This document shows, in pieces, positions 25,356-33,337 of a stretch of DNA of 64,000 nt; position 1 is the first letter of the stretch, and each line of letters begins with the position of its first letter. This DNA comes from Kaistia sp. 32K. GTDB lineage: Bacteria; Pseudomonadota; Alphaproteobacteria; Rhizobiales; Kaistiaceae. The stretch lies in NCBI RefSeq assembly GCF_016629525.1, contig NZ_AP024269.1, positions 1,550,001 to 1,614,000 on the forward strand, given 5' to 3'. The notes under the pieces were generated by a model. That model saw only the letters and a program-made list of their open reading frames with translations, was not told the DNA's origin and did no database searches. Both the position numbers and the translations under genes were made by a program.

Positions 25356-26336
25356 ATGGACTATACCCGCCTCGGCCGTACGGGCCTCGAAGTCTCCCGC
25401 CTCTGCCTCGGCTGCATGAGCTATGGTGATCCCTCGCGCGGCAACCATGCCTGGACGCTGCCGGAGGCGGAGAGCCGGCCCTTCATCAAGAAGGCGCTCG
25501 ATCTCGGCATCAATTTCTTCGATACGGCGAATGTCTATTCCGACGGCACCAGCGAGGAGATTGTCGGCAAGGCGCTGAAGGATTTCACGCGCCGCGAGGA
25601 GGTGGTGATCGCCACCAAGGTGCATGGCCGCATGCGCCCCGGCCCGAACGGCGCCGGGCTCTCACGAAAAGCCATCCTGCAGGAGATCGACGCCAGCCTG
25701 ACCCGGCTCGGCACCGATTATGTCGATCTCTACCAGATCCACCGCTTCGACTACGAGACGCCGATCGAGGAGACGCTGGAGGCGCTCGACGAGGTCGTGA
25801 AATCGGGCAAGGCGCGCTATATCGGCGCCTCCTCCATGCATGCCTGGCAGTTTGCCAAGATGCTGGGCGCGCAGGAGCGGCTCGGTCTCTCCCGCTTCGT
25901 CTCGATGCAGAACTACGTCAATTTGCTCTACCGCGAGGAGGAGCGCGAGATGCTGCCGCTCTGCGCCGACGAGGGCATCGGCGTCATCCCGTGGAGCCCG
26001 CTGGCGCGCGGCCGGCTGACGCGCGACTGGGACGAGAAGACGGCGCGCGCCGAGACGGACGAATTCGGCAAGGGGCTCTATGCCCGCACCGCCGACGCCG
26101 ACCGCGAGGTGGTCGAGGCGGTCGCCCACGTCGCCGCCCAGCGCGGCCTGCCGCGTGCGCAGATCGCGCTCGCCTGGGTGTTGTCGAAATCGGTCATCAC
26201 CGCGCCGATCGTCGGCGCCACCAAGCCGCATCACCTCGACGACGCAGCGGCGGCGCTCTCCGTCCGCCTCGACGATTTCGAAATCGCCGCGCTGGAGGCC
26301 GCGTACGTCCCGCATGCGGTGGCGGGGTTCATGTGA
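25356..26336 (+). CDS. Aldo/keto reductase (general stress-type)
   Basis: A 326-residue TIM-barrel oxidoreductase close to the group around YajO and voltage-gated channel beta-subunit-like reductases. It has the N-terminus MDYTRLGRTGLEVSRLCLG, tetrad residues in FFDTANVYSDG, VIATKVHG and YQIHRFD, and the cofactor site IVGATKPHHLDDA. It is divergent from the PQQ dehydrogenase operon with a 160-base gap. It differs clearly from the reductase at 21470. Substrate is unknown. Confidence 0.92.
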   Translation: MDYTRLGRTGLEVSRLCLGCMSYGDPSRGNHAWTLPEAESRPFIKKALDLGINFFDTANVYSDGTSEEIVGKALKDFTRREEVVIATKVHGRMRPGPNGAGLSRKAILQEIDASLTRLGTDYVDLYQIHRFDYETPIEETLEALDEVVKSGKARYIGASSMHAWQFAKMLGAQERLGLSRFVSMQNYVNLLYREEEREMLPLCADEGIGVIPWSPLARGRLTRDWDEKTARAETDEFGKGLYARTADADREVVEAVAHVAAQRGLPRAQIALAWVLSKSVITAPIVGATKPHHLDDAAAALSVRLDDFEIAALEAAYVPHAVAGFM

Positions 26337-26520
26337 GAGGGGCGTCACGCCTAAATGCATCAATTGTGCTTAGCTTGAAGGGGCGCCGCTGCCTCATTGG
26401 GGGTACAGTCTTTCTCGATTCGCTCTCTTTTCATCGTGAGAACATTATGTGAACATCGTTGGCGAATTGCCGTCGTTTCGACGAGTGGAAGTCTCTTGAG
26501 CTTATGAGGTATCTGAGAAA

Positions 26521-27702
26521 ATGAAGGTTGCTGGGCTTTTCTCGGGAATTGGTGGGCTGGAGCTCGGCATGGCTGCGGCGGGGCACGATTCCTTGCTGCT
26601 TTGCGAAAGTTGGAGCCCGGCCCAAGCGGTACTCCGAGCTCGATTTCCAGAAATGCCCATCGAGCCCGACGTCGTGGACCTAGTGGGGTTGCCGGGAGAA
26701 ACCGACGTAGTCGTCGCGGGGTTTCCCTGCCAAGACCTAAGCCAAGCAGGCATGACCGCCGGTATCAGAGGCGCGCGCTCCGGTCTGGTCGGTCATGTTT
26801 TCAGACTTCTCGATTTGCAGCCAGTGCCCTGGGTCGTTTTGGAGAATGTGTCGTTTATGCTCCATCTCGACCGCGGACGTGCGATGCAAACGCTCGTGGA
26901 GGCTTTCGAGGAGCGAGGCTATCGTTGGGCTTATCGTATTGTGAATTCATTGGCTTTTCTGCCGCAGCGGAGAGAGCGCGTCCTGTTCGTCGCCACACGA
27001 TCCGACGTGGATCCAGCCGGCGTCCTGTTTATGGACGACAGTGTTCCGAGAAATGCTGAAGTCTCCCTCTCGACACATGCCCATGGATTCTATTGGACGG
27101 AGGGGCTACGCGGATTGGGATGGGCGCAGGATGCGATTCCGCCGCTCAAGAACGGTTCGACCGTCGGGATCGCATCGCCCCCCGCGATCGTGCTGCCGAA
27201 TGGAGCCGTGATAACGCCTGATATTCGCGACGCAGAAAGGTTGCAGGGCTTTGACGCCGGCTGGACTGAGCCGGCCGGGAGCGTAGGGCGCGAGGCTCTC
27301 CGGTGGTCTCTGATCGGAAATGCCGTTACGGTCCCCGTCGCCAAATGGCTAGGTGCGCAGTTGGCTGCTCCGGGGCACTATGAGGTCGAGCGCGACCGCG
27401 AGTTGAGTGAGGGGGATCGTTGGCCCCGAGCTGCGCGCTTTGATGGTAAGCGGAGAATGCGCGTTGAGATCGGATCCTTTCCTGTATGGCAAGATCGTTC
27501 GCCGCTTGCCGCTTTTCTGAGGTTTGAAGGAAAGCCCCTGTCCGCTCGCGCCACACGCGGGTTTCTTTCAAGGACGGAGCGCGGCACGCTTCGTTTCGTT
27601 CCAGGTTTTCTCGAATTGTTGCGGAGTCATTTGTCGATGACCGAAGCAGGCATCCGGCCGTCTGAGAGATCAATAGAACGGCAGGGTATGGCTATAGAGT
27701 GA
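26521..27702 (+). CDS. C5-cytosine DNA methyltransferase
   Basis: A 393-residue type II m5C methyltransferase. Motif I is GLFSGIGGLELG (residues 5-16). Motif IV is GFPCQDLS with catalytic Cys70. Motif VI is LENV (Glu108) and motif VIII is QRRER (149-153). Motifs IX/X appear near RLQGFDAGW and LIGNAVTVPVAKW. A C-terminal extension of about 100 residues has no known fold. Its stop overlaps the GTG start of vsr. GC content is lower than in the flanks, which fits an acquired restriction-modification unit. The target sequence cannot be read. Confidence 0.92.
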   Translation: MKVAGLFSGIGGLELGMAAAGHDSLLLCESWSPAQAVLRARFPEMPIEPDVVDLVGLPGETDVVVAGFPCQDLSQAGMTAGIRGARSGLVGHVFRLLDLQPVPWVVLENVSFMLHLDRGRAMQTLVEAFEERGYRWAYRIVNSLAFLPQRRERVLFVATRSDVDPAGVLFMDDSVPRNAEVSLSTHAHGFYWTEGLRGLGWAQDAIPPLKNGSTVGIASPPAIVLPNGAVITPDIRDAERLQGFDAGWTEPAGSVGREALRWSLIGNAVTVPVAKWLGAQLAAPGHYEVERDRELSEGDRWPRAARFDGKRRMRVEIGSFPVWQDRSPLAAFLRFEGKPLSARATRGFLSRTERGTLRFVPGFLELLRSHLSMTEAGIRPSERSIERQGMAIE

Positions 27703-28130
27703 CAACGTCGGACCGTACGGGTTCAGTTCGAGGCGCGCTGATGAGGCGCGTTCGGCAAAACGGGACGTCCGCAGAGCTGGCCGTTGGCCGGGTGCTCCGG
27801 TCGATGCGCAGCGCATATAGACTCAATGTCAAAAGTCTTCCTGGTTCGCCGGATTTCGCCAATCGAGGGCGCTCATGGGCGATTTTCGTCAATGGATGTT
27901 TTTGGCATCATCATACCGGATGTAAAAGGGGCTCCATCCCGAAGACGAATACCGACTTCTGGATCGAGAAGTTTTCGGGCAACCGTCGACGAGATGCAGA
28001 CGCTATTGTGAAACTCCGCGCGATGGGAATTAGGGTCGCGGTGATCTGGGAGTGCGAAACCGCGGACGAGGCGAGAATTAAGCTCAGGCTTTCAAAGCTC
28101 TTTGAACCGCGTAGCGTAAATGTGCCCTAA
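27699..28130 (+). CDS. vsr: Very short patch repair endonuclease (Vsr)
   Basis: A 143-residue mismatch endonuclease that nicks T:G mispairs arising from 5-methylcytosine deamination, so it is the natural partner of the upstream methyltransferase. Conserved Vsr blocks are NGTSAELAVGRVLR, LPGSPDFANRG (catalytic Asp52), NGCFWHHHTGC and PKTNTDFWIEKFSGNRRRD. GTG 27699 overlaps the methyltransferase stop by four bases, suggesting coupled translation. Its 3' end overlaps the tail of the convergent candidate restriction gene by 39 bases. Confidence 0.92.
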   Translation: MTTSDRTGSVRGALMRRVRQNGTSAELAVGRVLRSMRSAYRLNVKSLPGSPDFANRGRSWAIFVNGCFWHHHTGCKRGSIPKTNTDFWIEKFSGNRRRDADAIVKLRAMGIRVAVIWECETADEARIKLRLSKLFEPRSVNVP

Positions 28131-28946
28131 TCGGTCGATCATCGATTGATAGTGATAGATGTCTCCAGATTGCGGGGCAGGCGATGAGGTAACTAATCGA
28201 ACGGGAGATCCGTCGTTTACACAATCGACAACAGAAATCGCTAGTGCATCATATCCAGTGTCGCCGGTCTTTGAGCGCCTCGGTAGTTGACGGATCTTTC
28301 CAATTGCCAGGCCGGCGTCGCGTGGCTGATCGTGCTTACTCCATTCGGGGTCCGTTGCTCGATTCTTTTTGTTCAAGTCGGGGCTCAAATACTGGCTAGC
28401 TATGTTGACCATCGCAAAGCCTGCAGCGATCGCTTGTTCGTTTGCGCCGTGCACGGTCAAGTGTGACGAATTCAACTCATCGTAGAGGCGTGGCAGAGCT
28501 CGTTGATGCGCTGTCATGCAGGCCTTTGCTTCCAGTGCGATCAAGACATTCCCGACGGGTGCGCGGATCAATGGCGGTAGCGTCATTAGCAGGGCTTGTT
28601 CGGCTTCCGAGAGTATGAGGCCATACTCTTTTGCAAGTTCTGTCAAAGACATGAGAGGATTGGGACTAGTGCCACTGGCGCGCGTACATAGTACGAGGTC
28701 TAGGTTTTTCTTCCGATCGTGTACGAAATCTCGCATCTCATGATTGATGCCGAAATATACTTTTCCATTAGCTACGTGCTTTTGAAGAATTGTACTTGTG
28801 GATAATAAATCGAATACAATTCCCCAGCACGCTACTTTGGAGTGGTGGTCGCTGCGCGAATGATACTGCCATCGATTTCCGAAACGATCTAGGCGAGTTG
28901 GTTGAGTTAGCGTCCGCGTTAGTATTTCTGGTCCGTGCATGGGCAT
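28092..28946 (-). CDS. Candidate type II restriction endonuclease, no recognised family
   Basis: A 284-residue protein converging on vsr. I do not recognise a named family, but the layout resembles a PD-(D/E)xK nuclease: Asp83 in KKNLDLVLC, then Glu139 and Lys141 in VLIALEAKACMTAH, with conserved-looking helices after. The phrase ALEAKACMTAHQRALPRLYD resembles sites where restriction enzymes place the ExK strand before the recognition helix. It has the lowest GC of the window. Position next to dcm and vsr argues that it is the cognate nuclease. Start ATG 28946 or 28940. Confidence 0.6.
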   Translation of the reverse strand: MPMHGPEILTRTLTQPTRLDRFGNRWQYHSRSDHHSKVACWGIVFDLLSTSTILQKHVANGKVYFGINHEMRDFVHDRKKNLDLVLCTRASGTSPNPLMSLTELAKEYGLILSEAEQALLMTLPPLIRAPVGNVLIALEAKACMTAHQRALPRLYDELNSSHLTVHGANEQAIAAGFAMVNIASQYLSPDLNKKNRATDPEWSKHDQPRDAGLAIGKIRQLPRRSKTGDTGYDALAISVVDCVNDGSPVRLVTSSPAPQSGDIYHYQSMIDRLGHIYATRFKEL

Positions 28947-29126
28947 TCCGTGGCAGCTGACTGCGGGTGAGAATCACATACAAGACTACCGCGAGTCGAA
29001 GCGGATGTTTCAATGCAATCGCGGAACGATCGAGCGCCTCTTCACCAACGTATCGCGATTTGCCCCCGCTTTACCCATCCCCGGCCGAGGCGCAACATGG
29101 CGGCTTCCGTCCCGAGGATGGACGCC

Positions 29127-29975
29127 ATGACCGATGCGGTCGCCGAGGCTCGGCGGGCTTATGCCGAGGATCTCCGGAGCCGGGCGGGCCTCCGCTCGGA
29201 GGCGCTGGTCGAGGCCTTTGCCACCGTGCCGCGCGAGCGCTTCGTCGGGCCCGCGCCGTGGCGGATCAAGAACCCGTCCGAGTTCGCCGATTTCTGGACC
29301 GTGACGGGCCCCGATCCGCGCCCCCTTTACCAGGACGTGCTGGTGGCGCTCGATCGGGCGCGGGGCATCAACAACGGCCAGCCGAGCCTCTGGGCGCAGG
29401 TGTTTGACCGGCTCGATCTTCGACCCGGCATGACGATCGTCCATCTCGGCTGCGGCACGGGCTATTACACCGCCATCCTCGCCGAAGCCGTCGGGCCGGA
29501 CGCGCCGATCACGGCGGTCGAGATCGATGCCGGGCTCGTCGCCCGGGCGCGCGAGGCGCTTTCGCTCTGGCCGCAGGTTCGCGTGGTCGCCGGCGACGGC
29601 GCGAAGATGGCGCTGCCGGAGGCGGATCTCGTCGTTGCCAGCGCCGGCGCCACCCATCCGCTGGCGCTCTGGCTCGATGCGCTGGCGCCCGGCGGCCAGC
29701 TGCTGTTCCCGATGACCTCCGCCTTCGGCCCCGGCGCCATGCTGCTCGTCACGCGGCGCACCGGGACGGCGCATGCGGCCGAATTCCTCTGCGGCGCCGC
29801 TTTCATCGCCTTTGTCGGCGCGCGCGACGAGGCGATCGGCCGCCGCCTCGCGAGCGCCTTGTCGCGGGACGGCGGCGATCCGGTCCGGTCGCTGCGCCGC
29901 GACGAGCACGCCGAAGAGGCGAGCTGCTGGCTGCACGGCAGGGGCTGGTGTTTGTCGCGGCGCGAGCCGGGCTGA
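29127..29975 (+). CDS. SAM-dependent methyltransferase, protein-L-isoaspartate methyltransferase-like
   Basis: A 282-residue methyltransferase. SAM motif I is IVHLGCGTGYYTAILAE, the acidic residue after strand 2 is in AVEIDAGLVARAREAL, and VVAGDG precedes motif II. The N-terminal helices (AFATVPRERFVGPAPW) and the fold resemble PIMT (Pcm), though the usual Ser/Thr-rich substrate loop is not obvious and the C-terminus is different. I choose ATG 29127, but 29118 and 29097 are in frame. It is divergent from the candidate restriction gene. The precise substrate is open. Confidence 0.8.
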   Translation: MTDAVAEARRAYAEDLRSRAGLRSEALVEAFATVPRERFVGPAPWRIKNPSEFADFWTVTGPDPRPLYQDVLVALDRARGINNGQPSLWAQVFDRLDLRPGMTIVHLGCGTGYYTAILAEAVGPDAPITAVEIDAGLVARAREALSLWPQVRVVAGDGAKMALPEADLVVASAGATHPLALWLDALAPGGQLLFPMTSAFGPGAMLLVTRRTGTAHAAEFLCGAAFIAFVGARDEAIGRRLASALSRDGGDPVRSLRRDEHAEEASCWLHGRGWCLSRREPG

Positions 29976-30053
29976 GGCGCGGGCCGTTACCCCGGGCTGG
30001 AGCCGGAGGCGGCACTGTGATTGGATGCGGCATCGGCACGGGAAGGTACCCGC

Positions 30054-30878
30054 ATGGCGGACTACTGGACCTCGGCAGGGATTGCAGTCCTCTTCGCGGC
30101 GGTGGCGCTCACCATCGTCTTCGGCAGCTATTTCCTCGCCCGCCGGCTGCTGCATATCGGCGTCGAAACGGACAAGACCTTCGAGGCGGCGGGCTCGATC
30201 GCGGTGCGGATCGCCGCGCTGCACGGGCTCATCCTGGCGCTGGTCTATGCGCAGGAGCTCGACGACTACAAGGACATCCGCAGCGTGCTGACCCAGGAGG
30301 CGACGGCGATCTCCGACGTCTATCACGACGCCGGGCGCTATGGCGGGCCGATCGTCGGGCCCGTCCAGCAGACGCTGGCGCGCTATCTCGACACCGTCGT
30401 CAACCAGGAATGGGACCAGCTCGGGCGCGGCGAGGGCCTGTCGGCGCAGGCCTGGACCGAATGGGACGACGTCTACCAGAAGCTGCTCGACCTGACGCCG
30501 ACGACCGACCGCGAGCGCTATCTGGCAAACCGCATGCGCGACCGGATCACCGCCGTCGCCGGCTTCCGCCAACTGCGCGAGACGACGGCGATCGGCCGCT
30601 TCAGCAGCCTGTTCTGGGCGCCGGCGCTGATCGGGCTGGCGCTGCTCGCCGTGCCGTTCTCCGTCTATCGCCCGAGCCGCAGCAATCTGATCCTGCTCGG
30701 GATCTTCGCGATCTATTCCGGCGTGATCCTGTTCTTCATCTACGCCTTCGGCAATCCCTTCGCGGCGCCTGGCAAGCTCGAGCCGGCGCCGTTCGAACAC
30801 CTCCTGCGCGGCGGCATCGGCAAGAGCCTCGTTGACGCGAACGAGCCGGGGGCGTCCGGGGCGGCGGGATCGCCTTAG
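30054..30878 (+). CDS. DUF4239-like (bestrophin-like domain) membrane protein
   Basis: A 274-residue protein with an N-terminal helix (residues 6-30), a second short hydrophobic segment near 48-62, a charged helical middle (VLTQEATAISDVYHDAG, RYLDTVV) and two C-terminal helices (about 186-205 and 210-232). The layout matches DUF4239 proteins. GGAAGG precedes ATG 30054. A second protein of the same architecture lies inside the GTA cluster at 34727. Function is unknown. It converges with the SDR gene, two bases away. Confidence 0.7.
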   Translation: MADYWTSAGIAVLFAAVALTIVFGSYFLARRLLHIGVETDKTFEAAGSIAVRIAALHGLILALVYAQELDDYKDIRSVLTQEATAISDVYHDAGRYGGPIVGPVQQTLARYLDTVVNQEWDQLGRGEGLSAQAWTEWDDVYQKLLDLTPTTDRERYLANRMRDRITAVAGFRQLRETTAIGRFSSLFWAPALIGLALLAVPFSVYRPSRSNLILLGIFAIYSGVILFFIYAFGNPFAAPGKLEPAPFEHLLRGGIGKSLVDANEPGASGAAGSP

Positions 30879-30880
30879 CG

Positions 30881-31651
30881 CTACCGTGCCGTCCAGCCGC
30901 CGTCGACCAGGATCGTCTGGCCGGTGATCATCGAGGCGGCGTCGGAGGCGAGGAAGACGACGACGCCCGAGACCTCCTTCGGCTCGCCGATCCGGTGCAG
31001 CGCGGCGATGCGGTCGAGCACGTCGGCGCGGAAATCGGGATCGGAAAGCGCCTCGGCGGTGCCGTCGGTGCGGATGAAGGTCGGCGCGACGCAGTTGACG
31101 CGGACATTGTGCTGTCCCCACTCGACCGCGAAACACTTGGTCATGTGGCCGACGGCCGCCTTGCTCAGGCAGTAGATCGCCTCGCCGGGGAGCGCGATCG
31201 AGCCGGCCTGCGAGCCCATGTTGATGATGGCGCCGGACTTTCGCGCGATCATGTGGCGGCCGGCATGCTGCGACAGGAAGAAGGTCGATTTGACGTTCAG
31301 GTTGATGGTGAAGTCGAACTCGTCTTCCGGAAAGTCCTCGACCGGACCCTCGGTGCCGCCGCCGGCATTGTTGACCAGGATGTCGAGATGGCCGAACTGC
31401 GCGATCGCCGTATCGATGGCGGAGCAGGCCTGCTTCAGGTCGAGCACGTCCATCGCGAGCGGCAGGGCGCGGCGGCCCATCGCCTCGATTTCCGCCGTCA
31501 GCCCGCCATCGGCGGCGACATCGCGCAGGCCCAGCGCCACGTCGGCGCCGGCCGCTGCGAGCGCCAGCGCGGTGGCTCGCCCCAGCCCGCGCGCCGCGCC
31601 GGTGACGAGGGCCGTGCGGCCGGTGAGATCGAAACTCGGCAGATCGCTCAT
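30881..31651 (-). CDS. Short-chain dehydrogenase/reductase (classical SDR)
   Basis: A 256-residue NAD(P)-dependent oxidoreductase. The Rossmann motif is TGAARGLG (18-25), the NNAGG stabilising motif follows, and the active site has Ser in NMGSQAGS and YCLSK (Tyr-x3-Lys). The C-terminus ends ITGQTILVDGGW, typical of FabG-like SDRs. GGGAGGGG precedes ATG 31651. It is divergent from the DUF4260 gene. Substrate is unknown. Confidence 0.92.
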   Translation of the reverse strand: MSDLPSFDLTGRTALVTGAARGLGRATALALAAAGADVALGLRDVAADGGLTAEIEAMGRRALPLAMDVLDLKQACSAIDTAIAQFGHLDILVNNAGGGTEGPVEDFPEDEFDFTINLNVKSTFFLSQHAGRHMIARKSGAIINMGSQAGSIALPGEAIYCLSKAAVGHMTKCFAVEWGQHNVRVNCVAPTFIRTDGTAEALSDPDFRADVLDRIAALHRIGEPKEVSGVVVFLASDAASMITGQTILVDGGWTAR

Positions 31652-31783
31652 CGGTTTCCCCTCCCAGGGACTTTTTAGTTTTTTCATCGTCCCACAGGCC
31701 TGAGCCTCGTGCGACACCCGGCTCCATGGCGGACGATCCGATCCTGTTTTAGAGCACACACGACCGAATACGGAGAAGCGGAA

Positions 31784-32161
31784 ATGGGCACGGCTGTTCT
31801 GTGGCAGAGGGCCGAAGGCGCGATCGTCTTCCTCGCCGGCATCCTGATATTTCTGCACGGCGACGTGGGCCTGTCCTGGTGGCTCGCGGTGTTGCTCTTC
31901 CTGGCTCCGGATCTCAGCTTCCTGGGCTATCTGCTGGGGCCGAAAGTCGGCGCGGTCGTCTACAACACGGTCCACATCTACGGTTTCGGCGTCGCCATCC
32001 TCGCCGTCGGCCTGTTTGGGTCGCTGCCGGTCTGCGCGGCGCTTGGCGCGCTATGGCTGGCCCATGCCGGTTTCGACCGCATGCTCGGCTACGGCCTGAA
32101 ATTGCCGGAAGGCTTTGCCTTCACCCATCTCGGCCGGATCGGAAAGCAGCCCGCCAACTGA
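31784..32161 (+). CDS. DUF4260 membrane protein
   Basis: A 125-residue integral membrane protein with three or four helices. The family pattern is LFLAPDLSFLGYLLGPKVGA, YNTVHIYGFG and WLAHAGFDRMLGYGLKLPEGF, followed by THLGRIGK. GGAGAAGCGG precedes ATG 31784. No function is known for DUF4260. It is the last gene before the GTA cluster. Confidence 0.88.
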   Translation: MGTAVLWQRAEGAIVFLAGILIFLHGDVGLSWWLAVLLFLAPDLSFLGYLLGPKVGAVVYNTVHIYGFGVAILAVGLFGSLPVCAALGALWLAHAGFDRMLGYGLKLPEGFAFTHLGRIGKQPAN

Positions 32162-32269
32162 ACGCCGGAACGGGGCGGAGCCAGGGATTGCCGGGATCCG
32201 CTTGTCTTTCGACGGGATGGAGCGCCGGCGGCCCGCGAAAGACATCGCGAACGGATAGGAAAATAATCC

Positions 32270-32298
32270 TTGACAGCGTGACGCTGCTCCGGTAGGGT
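32270..32298 (+). promoter_or_regulatory. Candidate promoter upstream of the GTA cluster
   Basis: TTGACA (32270-32275), 17 bases, then TAGGGT (32293-32298). This is the best sigma-70-like site in the 705-base gap 32162-32866 and points toward the GTA genes, 570 bases away through two repeat copies. It may instead drive an untranslated RNA. No terminator is visible between it and the first GTA gene. Confidence 0.35.
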
Positions 32299-32391
32299 TC
32301 AGGCATCGTCCAAGAGTTGCGTCCGGCGGGATACGGGAAGGCTTCCCGGCAATCCTCTGCGACGCCCTTTTTTGCCTCTCGCGGTAGACGC

Positions 32392-32543
32392 CTTTCAGGA
32401 CTTGGCTCTGCCGGCTCTCACATCCTCGCCGTCATCCCGGGCTTGACCCGGGATCCATTCAGCCGGGTTCCCAGCCGCGCGAGCCTCCCTATGGCGCGGC
32501 TGTATGGATCCCTGCTTCCGCAGGGATGACGGGGAGGGTGGGG
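32392..32543. repeat. First unit of a tandem 151-bp duplication containing a family A repeat (copy 5)
   Basis: Begins CTTTCAGGACTTGGCTCTGC and ends GATGACGGGGAGGGTGGGG. Bases 32430-32531 are a standard family A element. The non-repeat lead-in is shared with the unit at 32625, so this is a duplication of element plus flank rather than two insertions. Confidence 0.85.
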
Positions 32544-32624
32544 CCGACAAGCATCTCCCGTGGAGAGTGTGGGGCAGATTTCGGTTTCGGGGATAGGCTG
32601 AGGCTGAGGCTGAGGGTTGGATGG

Positions 32625-32776
32625 CTTTCAGGACTTGGCTCCGCCGGTTCCCACACCCTCGCCGTCATCCCGGGCTTGACCCGGGATCCATCCAGCCGGG
32701 TTTTCTGCCGCGCGAGCTTCCCGATGGCGCGGCTGTATGGATCCCCGCCTTCGCGGGGATGACGGCGAGGGTGGGG
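32625..32776. repeat. Second unit of the tandem duplication with family A copy 6
   Basis: About 85-90 percent identical by eye to the unit at 32392, beginning CTTTCAGGACTTGGCTCCGC. Family A spans 32663-32764. Between the units lies a short GAGGCT tandem repeat (about 32595-32613). Confidence 0.85.
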
Positions 32777-32866
32777 CTCGTTCGTGCCCCTTCTTCGTAG
32801 GTTTTGCGGGCCGTCTCATACGTTTGGCGATCCGTCCGCCCATCACAACCGAGGCCAGCAGCAAAA

Positions 32867-33337
32867 ATGCCGGAACTGACCCTCGACCAGTGGGCTGCGG
32901 TCCGCGTCGCCTATGAGACCACGGCGCAGGGCTTGCGCGAGATCGCCGCGCAGCATGGCGTCAGCCATGTCTCGGTGGCCAAACAGGCGGCGCGGCATGG
33001 CTGGCTCAGGCCCGGCGAAGCGCCGCCGCTTCCGGATGAGGCGGCCGAGGAGAAGCTGGTGGCGCGGCTCTATCGTACCTTCGAAAAGCAGGTTGCCGAA
33101 CTGGAGCTCCGCTTCGCCAACGGGGAGGTCGGCGTCGACGAGAAGGACGCCCGCACGCTTTCCGTGCTGGCGCGGACGCTGGAGACGCTGGGAAAGCTGC
33201 GCGAGGGGACCGACGATGCCGCTGGAGACGCTCCCGTCGACATCGAGGCTCTCCGGGCGCGGCTTCAGGCGCGCCTGGAACAGCTCGACGCGGCGGGGCC
33301 TCCGGCCGACGCGACTGCTGGCGGAGCTTCGGCCTGA
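32867..33337 (+). CDS. GTA small terminase subunit (g1-like)
   Basis: A 156-residue first gene of the GTA cluster, in the position of Rhodobacter capsulatus g1 (TerS). The N-terminal half is an HTH-like helical domain (LREIAAQHGVSHVSVAKQAARHGW) and is followed by a coiled-coil segment (VARLYRTFEKQVAELELRF, LARTLETLGKLRE). TerS recruits host DNA to the packaging motor. The C-terminus overlaps the large-terminase start by 122 bases in another frame. Confidence 0.85.
   Translation: MPELTLDQWAAVRVAYETTAQGLREIAAQHGVSHVSVAKQAARHGWLRPGEAPPLPDEAAEEKLVARLYRTFEKQVAELELRFANGEVGVDEKDARTLSVLARTLETLGKLREGTDDAAGDAPVDIEALRARLQARLEQLDAAGPPADATAGGASA

Noticed and set aside
29010..31727. Long minus-strand open frame (905 residues) crossing methyltransferase, DUF4239 and SDR genes
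   Set aside because: It runs through three recognisable genes in other frames and has no domain.
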